A stretch of DNA of 64,000 nucleotides from Manihot esculenta (Eukaryota > Streptophyta > Magnoliopsida > Malpighiales > Euphorbiaceae): NCBI RefSeq assembly GCF_001659605.2, contig NC_035173.2, positions 14,284,945 through 14,348,944 of the forward strand. The letters are read 5' to 3'. Numbering within the stretch: position 1 is the stretch's first letter; each line of letters begins with the position of its first letter. Of the stretch, positions 55,089-64,000 are shown piece after piece. A program made the translations under genes and the position numbers. The notes below the pieces were generated by a model. That model was not told the origin of the DNA. It made no database searches and saw only the letters and a program-made list of their open reading frames with translations.

Positions 55089-56586
55089 GGTATCGTCAAA
55101 TGTAAAAGACCTATTGTATCTTAAAGCATGATAATAAAATAGAAGTTGATTATCGTCCCTATTCATTATTTGTCTCTACTCACATTGTTTTCATGAAAGA
55201 AACAAAAAAGAAAAATGAAACAGGCAAAAATGCCCAAGACCTCAGATAGGTAGGTGGCCGAGCTCCCAAAAGGCCCCCGGCACCACAAAACCGGCTAAGG
55301 TGACGAAGCGACAGTAAGGCCAATGAGCCCGAATCTTACGCAAAACCTCAAGGAGGTACAAGGCCGGCGGATCTCAAAGATCTCTCGGAGCAAAAACGGC
55401 CAGGATCTCGTAAAATCTCCTGGAGCAAAAACGGCCAGGATCCCGTAAGATCTCCTGGAGCAAAAACGGCCAGGATTCCGTCAGATCTCCTGGAGCAAAA
55501 ACGGCCAGGATCCCGTCAGATCTCCTAGAGCAAAAAACGGTCAGGATCCCGTCAGATCTCCTGGAGCAAAAACGGCCGGCGGGATCTTTAAGATCTCCCC
55601 GGAGCAAAAACGGCTAGGATCCCAGAAACACAGCCTGAAGAAGGCTCGTCAAGAAAATAAGAAATTAAGTATTGACTTCACAGTGAGGAAAACGAAATTC
55701 CGAACTCCTGAGCCCGTCACACAGATAGCACAAAAGCTATAGCGCAAAAGCCTAAGCACAGAGCAAAAATCCGAGCTCCTTAATCCATTGAATGGACGAA
55801 CTCACGACAAAAGCAAGAGACCCTGCCCACAGCTCAGATTAACTCACAGTAAACAAACACCTAGCAAAAATGACCCTGGGAGAGGAAAACGACAAAAAAG
55901 CTGAACTCCCCATACCAGTGGAGCACACAGCCAGATATCCGAACTCATAACCAAAAGGAGAGGTAAAATCGTCTAAACTAAAGCCGCGCAGTTACAAATA
56001 AAGTCTAGAGATTTATCCCCTCACCACTCATGTAATAAATGCTGAGGAGATAAAGGGGCAACCCGAAGAGAAATCCAAAGGCGTGAGCAGATGAGACCTC
56101 GGCTTCAGTTCCTGTCAAATCAAAACTAAAAGCAAAAAGACCAGCCCTGCTCATCACCTTTAAAGGTACATGATCTGACTTATTATTATTAAGCAAAGGC
56201 TATGTGCCCGAACTCATAGTAACGAAGTAATAAGAGAAAAATGAGGATGTCTTTACAAGAATCATAAAAACTCGTATGTCGAGAGTTCAGCCTACTATTA
56301 AAAACAGAGCTCACGGGTACGGCTAGTCCAGCTCGGAAAGAGCTTACAGATAAGAATGCCTCAGTGAAATAGATAAATTTATAAGTCAAAAGTTCAGTCA
56401 ATTAATAGAATTTCAGTTCTGATGGGCTTAAAGGCAAAAAGGAAAAACAGTACAGTGGATTCCTTAGAAAAATTGCGAAGCACATCGCTCAAGTGTTTCA
56501 TTTTTGACAAGTAGAGGTAAGAACAACTCAAGTATAAATGATAAATAAAAATAAAATTTCATTAAAGGTGAAGGGAAATTTACAAT
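55089..56586. other. Non-coding internal region of the Tat-type element
   Basis: Lies between the integrase tail and the end of the antisense gene. Apart from the 35-bp repeat array it has no frame of coding character. A-rich plus-strand phrases such as 'gagcaaaaatccgagctcc' recur in degenerate form through 55700-55960. Confidence 0.6.
55379..55621. repeat. Minisatellite, 35-bp unit, about seven copies
   Basis: The unit 'gatctcctggagcaaaaacg' continued by 'gccaggatcccgtca' is repeated about seven times, nearly perfect in the middle and degenerate at both ends. Tandem arrays in this position, after pol, are typical of Tat-lineage elements. Confidence 0.93.
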
Positions 56587-59545
56587 CTAATCATCTAAGA
56601 TTATGGGAGGAAAGATTGTCCTCAAAGGACTTACATTTCTAGGCGTTTCACTATCTACATTGCTATTCTCTATACTAGCATCTGCATTACCGCTTGTGGG
56701 AGGTCTAGCGCCCTCTTGCTCAGATCCCCCATCACCCACATAAAGTACAACCTCCAGCCCGGGAGGCCCGATATCTTCTGCTACCCTTTTATCCTCTTCT
56801 CCTAGCTTAGTGTCCTTATCAGAGGATGCAGCTAAAGCATGAGAAGTTCCCTTAGGCAAGGGCAGGTCATCCTCTCCGTAGAGAACGTCCTCGCCATCAG
56901 AGTCCACCTCAGTAGCTCAGAGCTTCGCTAGCGGAATGGAAGGAGCCTGTCTGGCCTCTCTTAAACCTCGATTGAAGCCAGACACGAACATACGGAAGCC
57001 CTTTCGCCAAACAGCCGTCTTCATCTCATCAGAGGCTTTGTACTCCGCAAGTTGTGCCTGGCTAGCCTCAGCTATCTTTGCCTTCAACTCAGGAGAGTCC
57101 TTATAAGCTTAAAGACGAGCTTCACAGGCCTACTCAATCTCCTTCTTCAGCTCGGGGGACTCCCTATACTCCCTCAGACGCCTCTCACACTCCAGCTGAA
57201 TCCTATCTTCAACGAGTCTGGCGTCCTCGAGTAGGGCTGAACATTTATGTTCCAAAGCCTTGACCTCATGGCTGAGCTCTTGATTGCGAAGTTTAGATTC
57301 CTCTGCCGATGAGGCCAAATCTCTGATACGGTCGGAGCTCTTACTCAGCTCCTGCTCGAGAACTTCTACACGAGCTAGTGCTCCCTCCTTCTGAGCCTTC
57401 ATATTGTCAAAACGAGCTTGAGCTCCTTCGAGATCAGCCTTCAAGGCCTCGTACTGACGCTGAGCCTCATCCCTCTGGTTCATAGCCTCGTCCCTTTCAC
57501 GAAGGGCATCCACCGTGGAGGACAACTGCTTCAAGACTTCTCCACAGCGGGCCTCAGCAGCAGCTGCCCTCTCATCAGATTCCTTAAGAACCCTCCGGGC
57601 GTGAGACAATTCCGCCTCTAGGGACTTGGCATGCTCATGGGCCGCGGCCAGATTGCTCCGGGCATCACTGGTGGCAGACAGATTTTCCTCCAAACGTGCC
57701 TCCTCAACCCGGCGATCCACAGACTCCCGCAGAGAATGGTCACGAGCGTCCATCTCCATGAAGAGGCCCATCACCTAATACAAAGAAACGACCGTCAAGA
57801 TAAAGATAAAGAAGAAAGAGAGCTAAAGGCAAAAGCAAAAGAAACAACTTACCATCAGAAGCATCTCCCTGATGCAGTCTCCAAGCTCCCCTCGAGGTCG
57901 GGACTGGAACGCTACCTGCTCTCTGGTAGAAGTAGCTAAATGGCCAATCAGGGCAAGCAGACGAGGGTCCGAAGCCTCCGTGAGCCCACCGAACATCCGC
58001 TCCTTGATTAACTTAGCCACCACATTGGTCGGGGACTGATGAGTGATGTCCTCTGCGTTCAGTATGTCATTGTTTGGGGCAGACAACAGAGGCACCACAA
58101 AAGCCTTCTCCTTTCCAATAGCAGGCAGGGCTAGAGCAGGCCTCCCGGAGGCCCGAGATCTCTTAGGAGCCGGGGCAGGCTCTTTCGAAGGAGGAGGACG
58201 CTTACTTCCTACCTCCTCCACTACGACCCCATCATTAGCCGGACCGGACCCCCTTCCTCAATCACAGGGGCAACTTCAGTAACGTCCCCCTGAATATCTC
58301 CCTTTGCTGGGCTGGTCTCTTTCTCGCCCCTAGGGCTGCTGACGTCGGCAAGGCGTGTCCTAGGCACCTCTTCAGAAATACCCCCGGAAGGCACAGCCAA
58401 ATCTTTCTTCGCCAGTTTGATGTCCTCAACTGACTCGGCGGCGACCTGGGGAGTCTCCTCCGCCCTTGAAACTGAAACTCATCTAGATGCTGGAGCCTGG
58501 GAGGATGGAACGGCCGAGCTTGATCTGCTGCGGCTGGTCGGCCTAGAAGACCTGGCTCCTCGGGAGCTCGATTTAGGAGCTCGTGAAGAAGTCGGAGCAG
58601 GTGGTCGGCTAACTGTCCTAGAAGAAATAACCTGGGCCACCTCCTCAGTAGCCTCTGACACACGTCGCCCTGCTTGGAGGGCATCCAGCGCCGCGTTCAT
58701 GCTTTCCCGAGAAAGAATTAAGTTCTTCGGGGGCTTAATTTGGTCTATTTTGACGTCAGAAGCTGCAAGAAATACAAAATCAGAACAGGTTAGCATAATC
58801 TCCAGAAGAAATCACAAAGAACAGGCAAAACTGCTGGACAAGGCACAATACCCGCATCTTGGATATCCCTAAGATTACAGGCGAACATACACTTCTCTAC
58901 ATCATACTTCTTGTCGACAGAAGTCAACCGAAGGTACACGACCTGTCGGGTGAGGCTCAGCTGGGGCAGGTCATTATAACCCAGAGAGACATCCTCCCAG
59001 TCGAGCTCTACCCCCCACGACCGGCCAGATTCTTTCTTCAGCTCCGCAACTACAAAACCCTCTACCCAGCCCTTTATGGAATCCTTGTAGCCCGTGAGGA
59101 TGGACAACCCCCCACGGGGGGCAAAATAATAAAAACAGTTACTTGCCCTGATGAGACGAAAAAAGGTCACAAACAGACGCGCCGTGGGCGTAAAGCCCCA
59201 GCTTAGGCAGATGGATTCGAAGGAACACATAAACAAAATAGAATTTGGGGACAGCATCCGGGGGGTTATCCCAAAATACTGAAAAACCTCGATGAAAAAA
59301 GGAGTGAACGGAAAAGTCAGATCGAAGTCCCGTTGTTTAACAAAAAAGACTATGCTACGATCCTTCTGAGGATCTATCAGACCAGGAGGAGGGGGGTCCG
59401 GAAGAACAATCCTTTCATTTCGGTGAGGAGCTCGGATAAGGTAAAGAGGAGTATCAAAATACCTCTGGGAAATGAGCTTAGTTATGGTAGAGGGAGTGAT
59501 ACATGACTCAAGATTAAAAACTTCGGGAAGCTTAGAGATTTCCAT
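56587..59545 (-). pseudogene. Antisense gene of the Tat-type element (Transposase_28-like plus coiled coil), three exons
   Basis: The first ATG is at 59545 (MEISKLPEVFNLES). Exon 1 (58852-59545) carries FPFTPFFIEVFQYFGITP and LSPNSILFMCSFE, the hallmark of the Pfam family Transposase_28, 'putative gypsy-type transposon'. Exon 1 ends at a GT donor and joins, with phase kept, to an AG acceptor at 58762. Exon 2 (57853-58762) is Ser/Arg/Pro-rich, with a TGA at about 58476-58478 and a one-base shift near 58250, and ends RGELGDCIREMLLM at a GT donor. Exon 3 (56587-57774) is a long coiled coil (for example RREVEE-like and LEAELSHARRVL heptads) ending in an acidic tail; it has three in-frame stops between 56910 and 57135. 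About 930 codons in all. Function unknown; the defects make this copy inactive. Confidence 0.78.
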
Positions 59546-59767
59546 GGTAGTAGAAGAGGCGTACCTGAAGAGCGGTATAGTAGATGAACAGAAGAGAGCG
59601 TAGAAGGACAGAGAGCAGGAGAGAGCAAGCATTTCGAAGGGACAGAAGGAATTCAAAATGTGATACAATAATGAGACGAAAAGTTGCTCTGCACAGTTTT
59701 GTCTTGAGACAGCGCGGTCATTATTACTCTCGATATTTACCCCCTCATCAGTCGGGCAGTAACTGAC

Positions 59768-59786
59768 GAGAAGGTAAAGGGGCAAT
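59768..59786 (+). other. Polypurine tract of the Tat-type element
   Basis: GAGAAGGTAAAGGGGCAAT ends directly at the TG of the 3' LTR. Confidence 0.8.
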
Positions 59787-60282
59787 TGATGACCACTGGA
59801 TCTCTTCACCCCAGTCTGGGGCCAGGCCCACGATACCAGCCCATTATCTGGAGGCCCTCAAGCTTCGTATATGCATCATGTCCGGTCCACTCAGTCTGGA
59901 GGCCGGACTCCCACCAATTTCCTCAATCAGGCCGGCCAAGCTCTTTGGGCCCGATGAACAAATCCTCTCTGGGTTCAACCCATATCATATCTTCCGGCCC
60001 AGCCCGGAATCAGGAAGGAGACCTACTCCTCTTTTACGAGAGACCACCCATACGCGCGTCCGGGAGAATCAGGGGCCGTTACGCATGGGGCAGCAATCTG
60101 ATTTTCTCGTACGTCCATATCAACGTGACAGGGATGGGTAGTCCAATGACATACGTTCTGTTGCACGTCATTAGCGGACAAAAGAAAATATATAAAAGGA
60201 GAAATATTCTCCTCTAGGTCTAAGCTTTTTCCAGTTTTACAGAATACTTGTAAAACCCTATTTTCTGGATCTCAGATGATCA
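59787..60282 (+). repeat. 3' LTR of the Tat-type element
   Basis: 496 bp, the same length as the 5' LTR, from TGATGACCACTGG to CAGATGATCA. About 25 differences from the 5' LTR were counted by eye, about 23 of them transitions. Confidence 0.92.
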
Positions 60283-60287
60283 ATAAA
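60283..60287. repeat. Right target-site duplication ATAAA
   Basis: Matches 52669-52673. Confidence 0.8.
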
Positions 60288-60823
60288 TAATGTGATTTTT
60301 AAAAGTATTTGTAATAAATTAATAATATGATAATAAAGAATTAGTTTTACTTTTTAAATGGTAAATAAAATAAAATAAATTAATATATAGACTAAATTTT
60401 AGCTAATAAAATTCTAATAAAAAATAGGAATTTTAATAAAATTTCGAAGTCAGTTTTTTACTAAAATTAATCTTATATGTTTATATATGAATAATTTTAA
60501 TTGATTGAAATACATAAAAAATAAATAATAGATATGGAAATTAAATAAATAGATTTATAGATAGATTATTAAATTAGTTTTAAAATTAATATATTTTATT
60601 TTTTAATGCAATACTCAATAGGAATATATTAGAAAGTCAATAAAATAATTTATTATTTTTCAAAAATAATCTATAATTTGAAATTGATGAAAAAGAAAAT
60701 AGGCTTACCTTGTTGATAGGAGCATGCAGGAGATATTCTTGCTAGCGGCTTGAAGGAAAACTTTCTTTCTATATAGCGAGCGGAGAAGACGCGAGGGAAA
60801 ACGAAGGAAAAGTGTGGGAAGAG
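60288..60823. other. RH50 upstream region
   Basis: AT-rich to about 60690, then a more balanced stretch forming the promoter and leader of the helicase gene. A TATATAG box lies at 60770-60776, about 50 bp before the first ATG. The Tat-type element ends only about 540 bp upstream of that ATG. Confidence 0.5.
60770..60776 (+). promoter_or_regulatory. Possible TATA box of the helicase gene
   Basis: TATATAG in 'tttctatatagcgagcgg'. The distance to the ATG allows only a very short leader, so the call is tentative. Confidence 0.4.
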
Positions 60824-62876
60824 ATGCTGGCAATGGGTGCTATTCCTTTTCCTCATCCTCTGACAAACCTGAGGCCTCAAATCACTGGCTCCCACAACCA
60901 CAGGTGCTTATTCTTCAGTTTTGATTTGAAGAGCAGTAAAAGGGTTTTGGCTTTGAACACTCCCTTTCAAGCTGTTCCAGAGCTTGATGGCGACGATGAC
61001 GATAGCGCTTGCTCCCATCTTCCGAACAAGAATAGTGAAGATGCTTCGCCAGGTACCCTTTTCTTTTCTTTTCTCAATTTTCAGTTTAAATTTTACTTAT
61101 TTTATTTCCTTTTGTAAGTTTGTTGAATAAAAAAGTTTGAGAATTTAGGTGTATCATCCCTTGTTTTGGTTCAAATCCATAAGTTCCTTGCTGTGATTTT
61201 TGTTTGAATTTGGGAGTAGTGATGTTAAACTAGCAAATTGATTTAACTACCTATCTTTCCCAATTGAACTACAATCGCTGACAATTTACACCATCATCTT
61301 ATCTAAAACCCAAAAACTTAAAGACATGTCTTACTAAATTTGTTCATTTACTTTCCCACTATCCCTTGGATTTTAATTTTATTTTGTGGCTCACAGGCAT
61401 TGCAAGTACGGAAAACATTGCTTCTCCAACACCATCTACTTTTAGAAAACTGAAAGCACACAAGTTAAAACTTCTAATGAAAAAGACTTCACAGGTGAAG
61501 GACAAGGTAAACTAAACATGCACGTCTACATTTTAAGAACCTATGGCTCATATACTAAATCCGAATCTGCCTACACTTACAACTGATAAAATGATGTCAG
61601 AAGTTTCATTGCTGCAGAACTTTAGAGAAACAATGGCAACTGGGATGAGGGAGGACATGAAAAGTTCTGATGCCTATGCCAAACATGGTGAACTTCAGAT
61701 CTTGGATAATGAAATTATACAAGATGAATCTCAAATATCTTTTCGGAAAAGAGCGGGACCAAAACATTCAGCACCTGCTGGTTCTTCTGACTCAAGAGGA
61801 TGGGGCAATGTAGGCCACGTTCACAGCCTCAAATCCAAATCAACAACTCCTCTGCAAATGCAGAAAAAATCTTCTGCTGACAATGACTTCTTTAGTAGGG
61901 AATCATTTAAAGATTTGGGATGCGGTGACTTTATGGTTGAATCTTTGAAGGGGCAGCTTTTCCTACGCCCTTCACATATTCAGGTATATCAATAACCTGT
62001 TTTGTTGACAAAGAACTGATTTGCATTCCATCTGTAAAACAGATCTTTTTTGGTCCAAAGTCTACCTCTAATTCTAACTAGTTTATAATAAATGATTATT
62101 ATAAGTTATCCATCCTTAGATTCTGTTCTGATATTATGTAAGCAGCCCCTCTTCTCTCTCCTAAATTAAAAGAATGAAATATTAAACAATAAAAAAGGGA
62201 CAAACAGAGAAGGAAATGGGTACAATGGAGAAAAATATTTGTTGATAATCTTATTATTTATTTATTATTATTTTTTTTGGCAAGATGCAAAGATGATGTA
62301 AAAGTTTTGGCTAAAATGGTTCAGTTTTGATTTTGTTGAATTACATTAAAATGAGAAAAATATAGTGATGAATTACTTTTAGATGAGCTACTTAATAAAA
62401 GTAGTTGTTATTGGAGAGATTAAAGAGAGAAACTAAAGGAGGTTTTGTTTCAATTTAGAAGAAAGAAATCACCTTTGATTTTATAGAAGAGAGATTGCAT
62501 ATTACAAAGCCATGTGGCCGTATTTTCTATTTAGTTGAGTGACAGTTAGAGTGCTACTTTCAGTTTCTATTTGTTTATAGTGGATTCAATTATTAATGCT
62601 AGAGATCTCACATCACACCTTAGAGAAGTTATCATATTATCAGGTATGACTTCTCTATTTTCTGCATTTGGATAATGGCAGGCCATGGCATTTACACCTG
62701 TAATTGAAGGGAAGAGCTGTGTGATAGCAGATCAAAGTGGATCAGGAAAGACATTGGCATATCTTATACCTATAATTCAACGTCTCAGGCTAGAAGAACT
62801 CGAAGGACTTGGTAAACCATTGTCAAAAAGTCCTCAAGTCCTTATCATGGTGCCAACTGCTGAGCTGGCTTCTCAG
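60824..62876 (+). CDS. RH50: DEAD-box ATP-dependent RNA helicase, RH50-type, 5' part
   Basis: Four exons give about 296-300 N-terminal residues: 60824-61052, 61397-61494 (or to 61506), 61618-61983 and 62682-62876, all with GT-AG borders and matching phases. The N-terminus looks like an organelle transit region. The middle is poorly conserved, with STFRKLKAHKLKLL and SDSRGWGN landmarks. The helicase core starts with FKDLGCGDFMVESLKGQ and the Q motif RPSHIQAMAF, split by the exon 3/4 intron. Motif I is ADQSGSGKT and motif Ia PTAELASQ. The wording is that of RH50, a chloroplast RNA helicase in Arabidopsis. DEAD, SAT and the second RecA domain must lie beyond the window. The exon 3 acceptor at 61617 is inferred from phase; an open frame runs back to 61543. 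ATG 60824 or 60833 could be the start. Confidence 0.88.
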
Positions 62877-64000
62877 GTAGCTGCTTTTGTGCTTAAGCTA
62901 ACTCAAATCCATCTATTCTCTCTCTCACTCATGAATTACACTTTTTTTAATCTCTAAAATACAACTTGCATGATCTTTTCAATATTATCTCTGCATGGAA
63001 TATAAAACTCTTTGGTGCTAGCATTTAGATGTGAGTTAATAAATTGTGCTTTGAATATTCTTCCACTATTTTATGGATCTATGATTTTCATGAGGTTCAC
63101 AGTAAATTCTAAATTCTTAAATAATAATATGCATAACTTGAATCAATGTAGTGAGAAGAAGAAACATAATCAAGGCCAAGGAAGCTTCAAGGTGGGGACT
63201 TCAAAAAATGGCTTAAATTTCCATGTAGTTATGAGACAAAGAAGAGTAATTAGTTAGCAAACGGAATTACTCAGCAGAGTTGCTAATTTGACACCATGAA
63301 CTCATGAAATACTAACAAGAGCGCTGTTTTGTTAGAATAACAAGTTGTTCACCGTATAGAGTTGTGTGAAGTTCCCAGGCTAAGGTAACGTCATGGATCG
63401 GTGGATGGAAAAATCCTTCAACTCAACAGGACCCTTTCCCTTGTTTCGATTCTTACTTCTTCTTGAAGACCCTATGTTGACAGAACTTTGGCAGCTCATT
63501 GGAGGGAGCTTGTAACACCTCAGCTCTATATTTATAGGGTAGATTACATGGTAGCCTTAAGACTCCTAGTGGGACAACTACTAATAATAAATCCTACTTG
63601 ACTTAGGAGTCCTAATGGAACAATTATTGTAATAAAAATAAGTCCTACTTGATAACGATAATCCTACTAATAAAATAATGGGAGATAACAAATAACAATT
63701 TAATGACTCCTATTGCTTATTGGATTAAGGCTGCAGATGGACTTCAACTAGCAGTCCTATGCTAGGAATACTTCTTTCCTATGAATGCATGCATCCTGAT
63801 GTGGAATCCAGAATCAACTTGTGATCAAAAACTCCGTCACACAATTTAACAAAGGACGAGGCAAAGATATATTCCATAAGGTTGCTCTACCACACCCCTA
63901 ATCAATCAATATAATTAGAAACGAAGATAATCCAGCGATTCCAGTTAGAGAACGTCACAAGAAATTCTTGATAAGTTAACTAAACATGGAGTGAGGAAAT
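62877..64000. other. Start of RH50 intron 4, beyond window
   Basis: No exon continuing the helicase is found here, so the fourth intron is at least 1.1 kb. From about 63500 there is a segment with repeated 'gactcctagtggga / aggagtcctaatgga' and 'aataa(a)tcctacttga' phrases, perhaps part of a transposon sitting in the intron. Its ends could not be set. Confidence 0.45.

Larger units (their letters stand above)
52674..60282 (+). mobile_element. Tat-lineage gypsy element with pol deleted and an antisense gene (non-autonomous)
   Basis: A 7.6-kb element bounded by two 496-bp LTRs and the 5-bp duplication ATAAA. On the plus strand come LTR, primer-binding site, gag (with one stop) and then only the last codons of integrase: protease, RT, RNase H and nearly all of integrase are absent. 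A 35-bp tandem repeat array and a long antisense gene (59545-56587) follow, then a polypurine tract and the 3' LTR. Extra open frames, some antisense, between pol and the 3' LTR are known in the Tat lineage of Ty3/gypsy. The LTRs differ at about 25 positions by eye, nearly all transitions, so the copy is not young. Confidence 0.92.

Noticed and set aside
55374..55621. CRISPR-like array of 35-bp repeats
   Set aside because: The units are contiguous with no unique spacers, and the setting is a plant retrotransposon.
58262..58872. Plus- and minus-strand frames of 140-151 codons in the antisense gene region
   Set aside because: They overlap exon 2 of the antisense gene in other frames and have no motifs. 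The chosen frame joins consistently with exons 1 and 3.
61543..61617. Extension of RH50 exon 3 upstream to an ATG at 61543
   Set aside because: The frame is open, but no acceptor with matching phase precedes it. The AG at 61616-61617 keeps phase with exon 2. Left as an alternative, not annotated.

Overview
The window is nuclear DNA of a dicotyledonous plant. It has intron-bearing genes with GT-AG splice sites, AT-rich intergenic DNA, and plant families such as ATL RING-H2, YLS8/DIM1, a plastid J-protein with a 4Fe-4S domain and an RH50-type helicase. Nested plant LTR retrotransposons fill much of the rest. The species cannot be named from the sequence alone. Four host genes are well supported: an ATL-family RING-H2 ubiquitin ligase (minus, 10863-11540), the U5 snRNP protein DIM1/YLS8 (plus, 41969-43295, two exons), a chloroplast DnaJ plus 4Fe-4S protein of the DJC76/77/82 group (minus, 44233-46483, four exons) and the 5' part of a DEAD-box helicase of the RH50 type (plus, from 60824, running off the window). 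A decayed cation-diffusion-facilitator (MTP9/10-type) pseudogene lies at 2121-2732.

Layout. 1-10.8 kb holds an unassigned stretch, the MTP pseudogene, a LINE ORF1-like relic (4.5-5.3 kb), a Tat-type gag relic on the minus strand (5.9-6.9 kb) and AT-rich DNA with diverged direct repeats. 10.8-11.6 kb is the ATL gene. 16.0-19.0 kb holds two truncated LTRs of a gypsy family rich in the motif TTCGGCGGCCGAA. 19.56-34.16 kb is a Ty1/copia element split inside its reverse transcriptase by a complete insertion of a Del/Tekay-type chromovirus (23249-32290, minus orientation, TSD AATTT) of that same LTR family. 35.88-41.30 kb is a LINE with an intact ORF1 and an ORF2 broken by one frameshift. 41.9-46.5 kb is the gene-rich island with DIM1 and the DnaJ/ferredoxin gene. 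46889-47737 is a hAT-type non-autonomous DNA transposon with 8-bp TSDs. 48.0-50.5 kb is a decayed Tat/Athila-type pol on the minus strand. 52674-60282 is a complete-ended LTR element (496-bp LTRs, TSD ATAAA). The RH50 gene begins about 540 bp beyond it.

The most interesting object is the 52674-60282 element. Its pol has been excised almost completely, so gag now abuts the last 46 codons of integrase. The element still carries a long three-exon antisense gene with a Transposase_28-like N-terminal region (Pfam, putative gypsy-type transposon) followed by a coiled coil. The second notable feature is the dense array of the 13-bp near-palindrome TTCGGCGGCCGAA around the TATA box of the chromovirus LTRs.

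None of the retroelements appears autonomous as it stands. Everything was read by eye; identities, exon borders and family placements are inferences from motifs and were not checked by any search.
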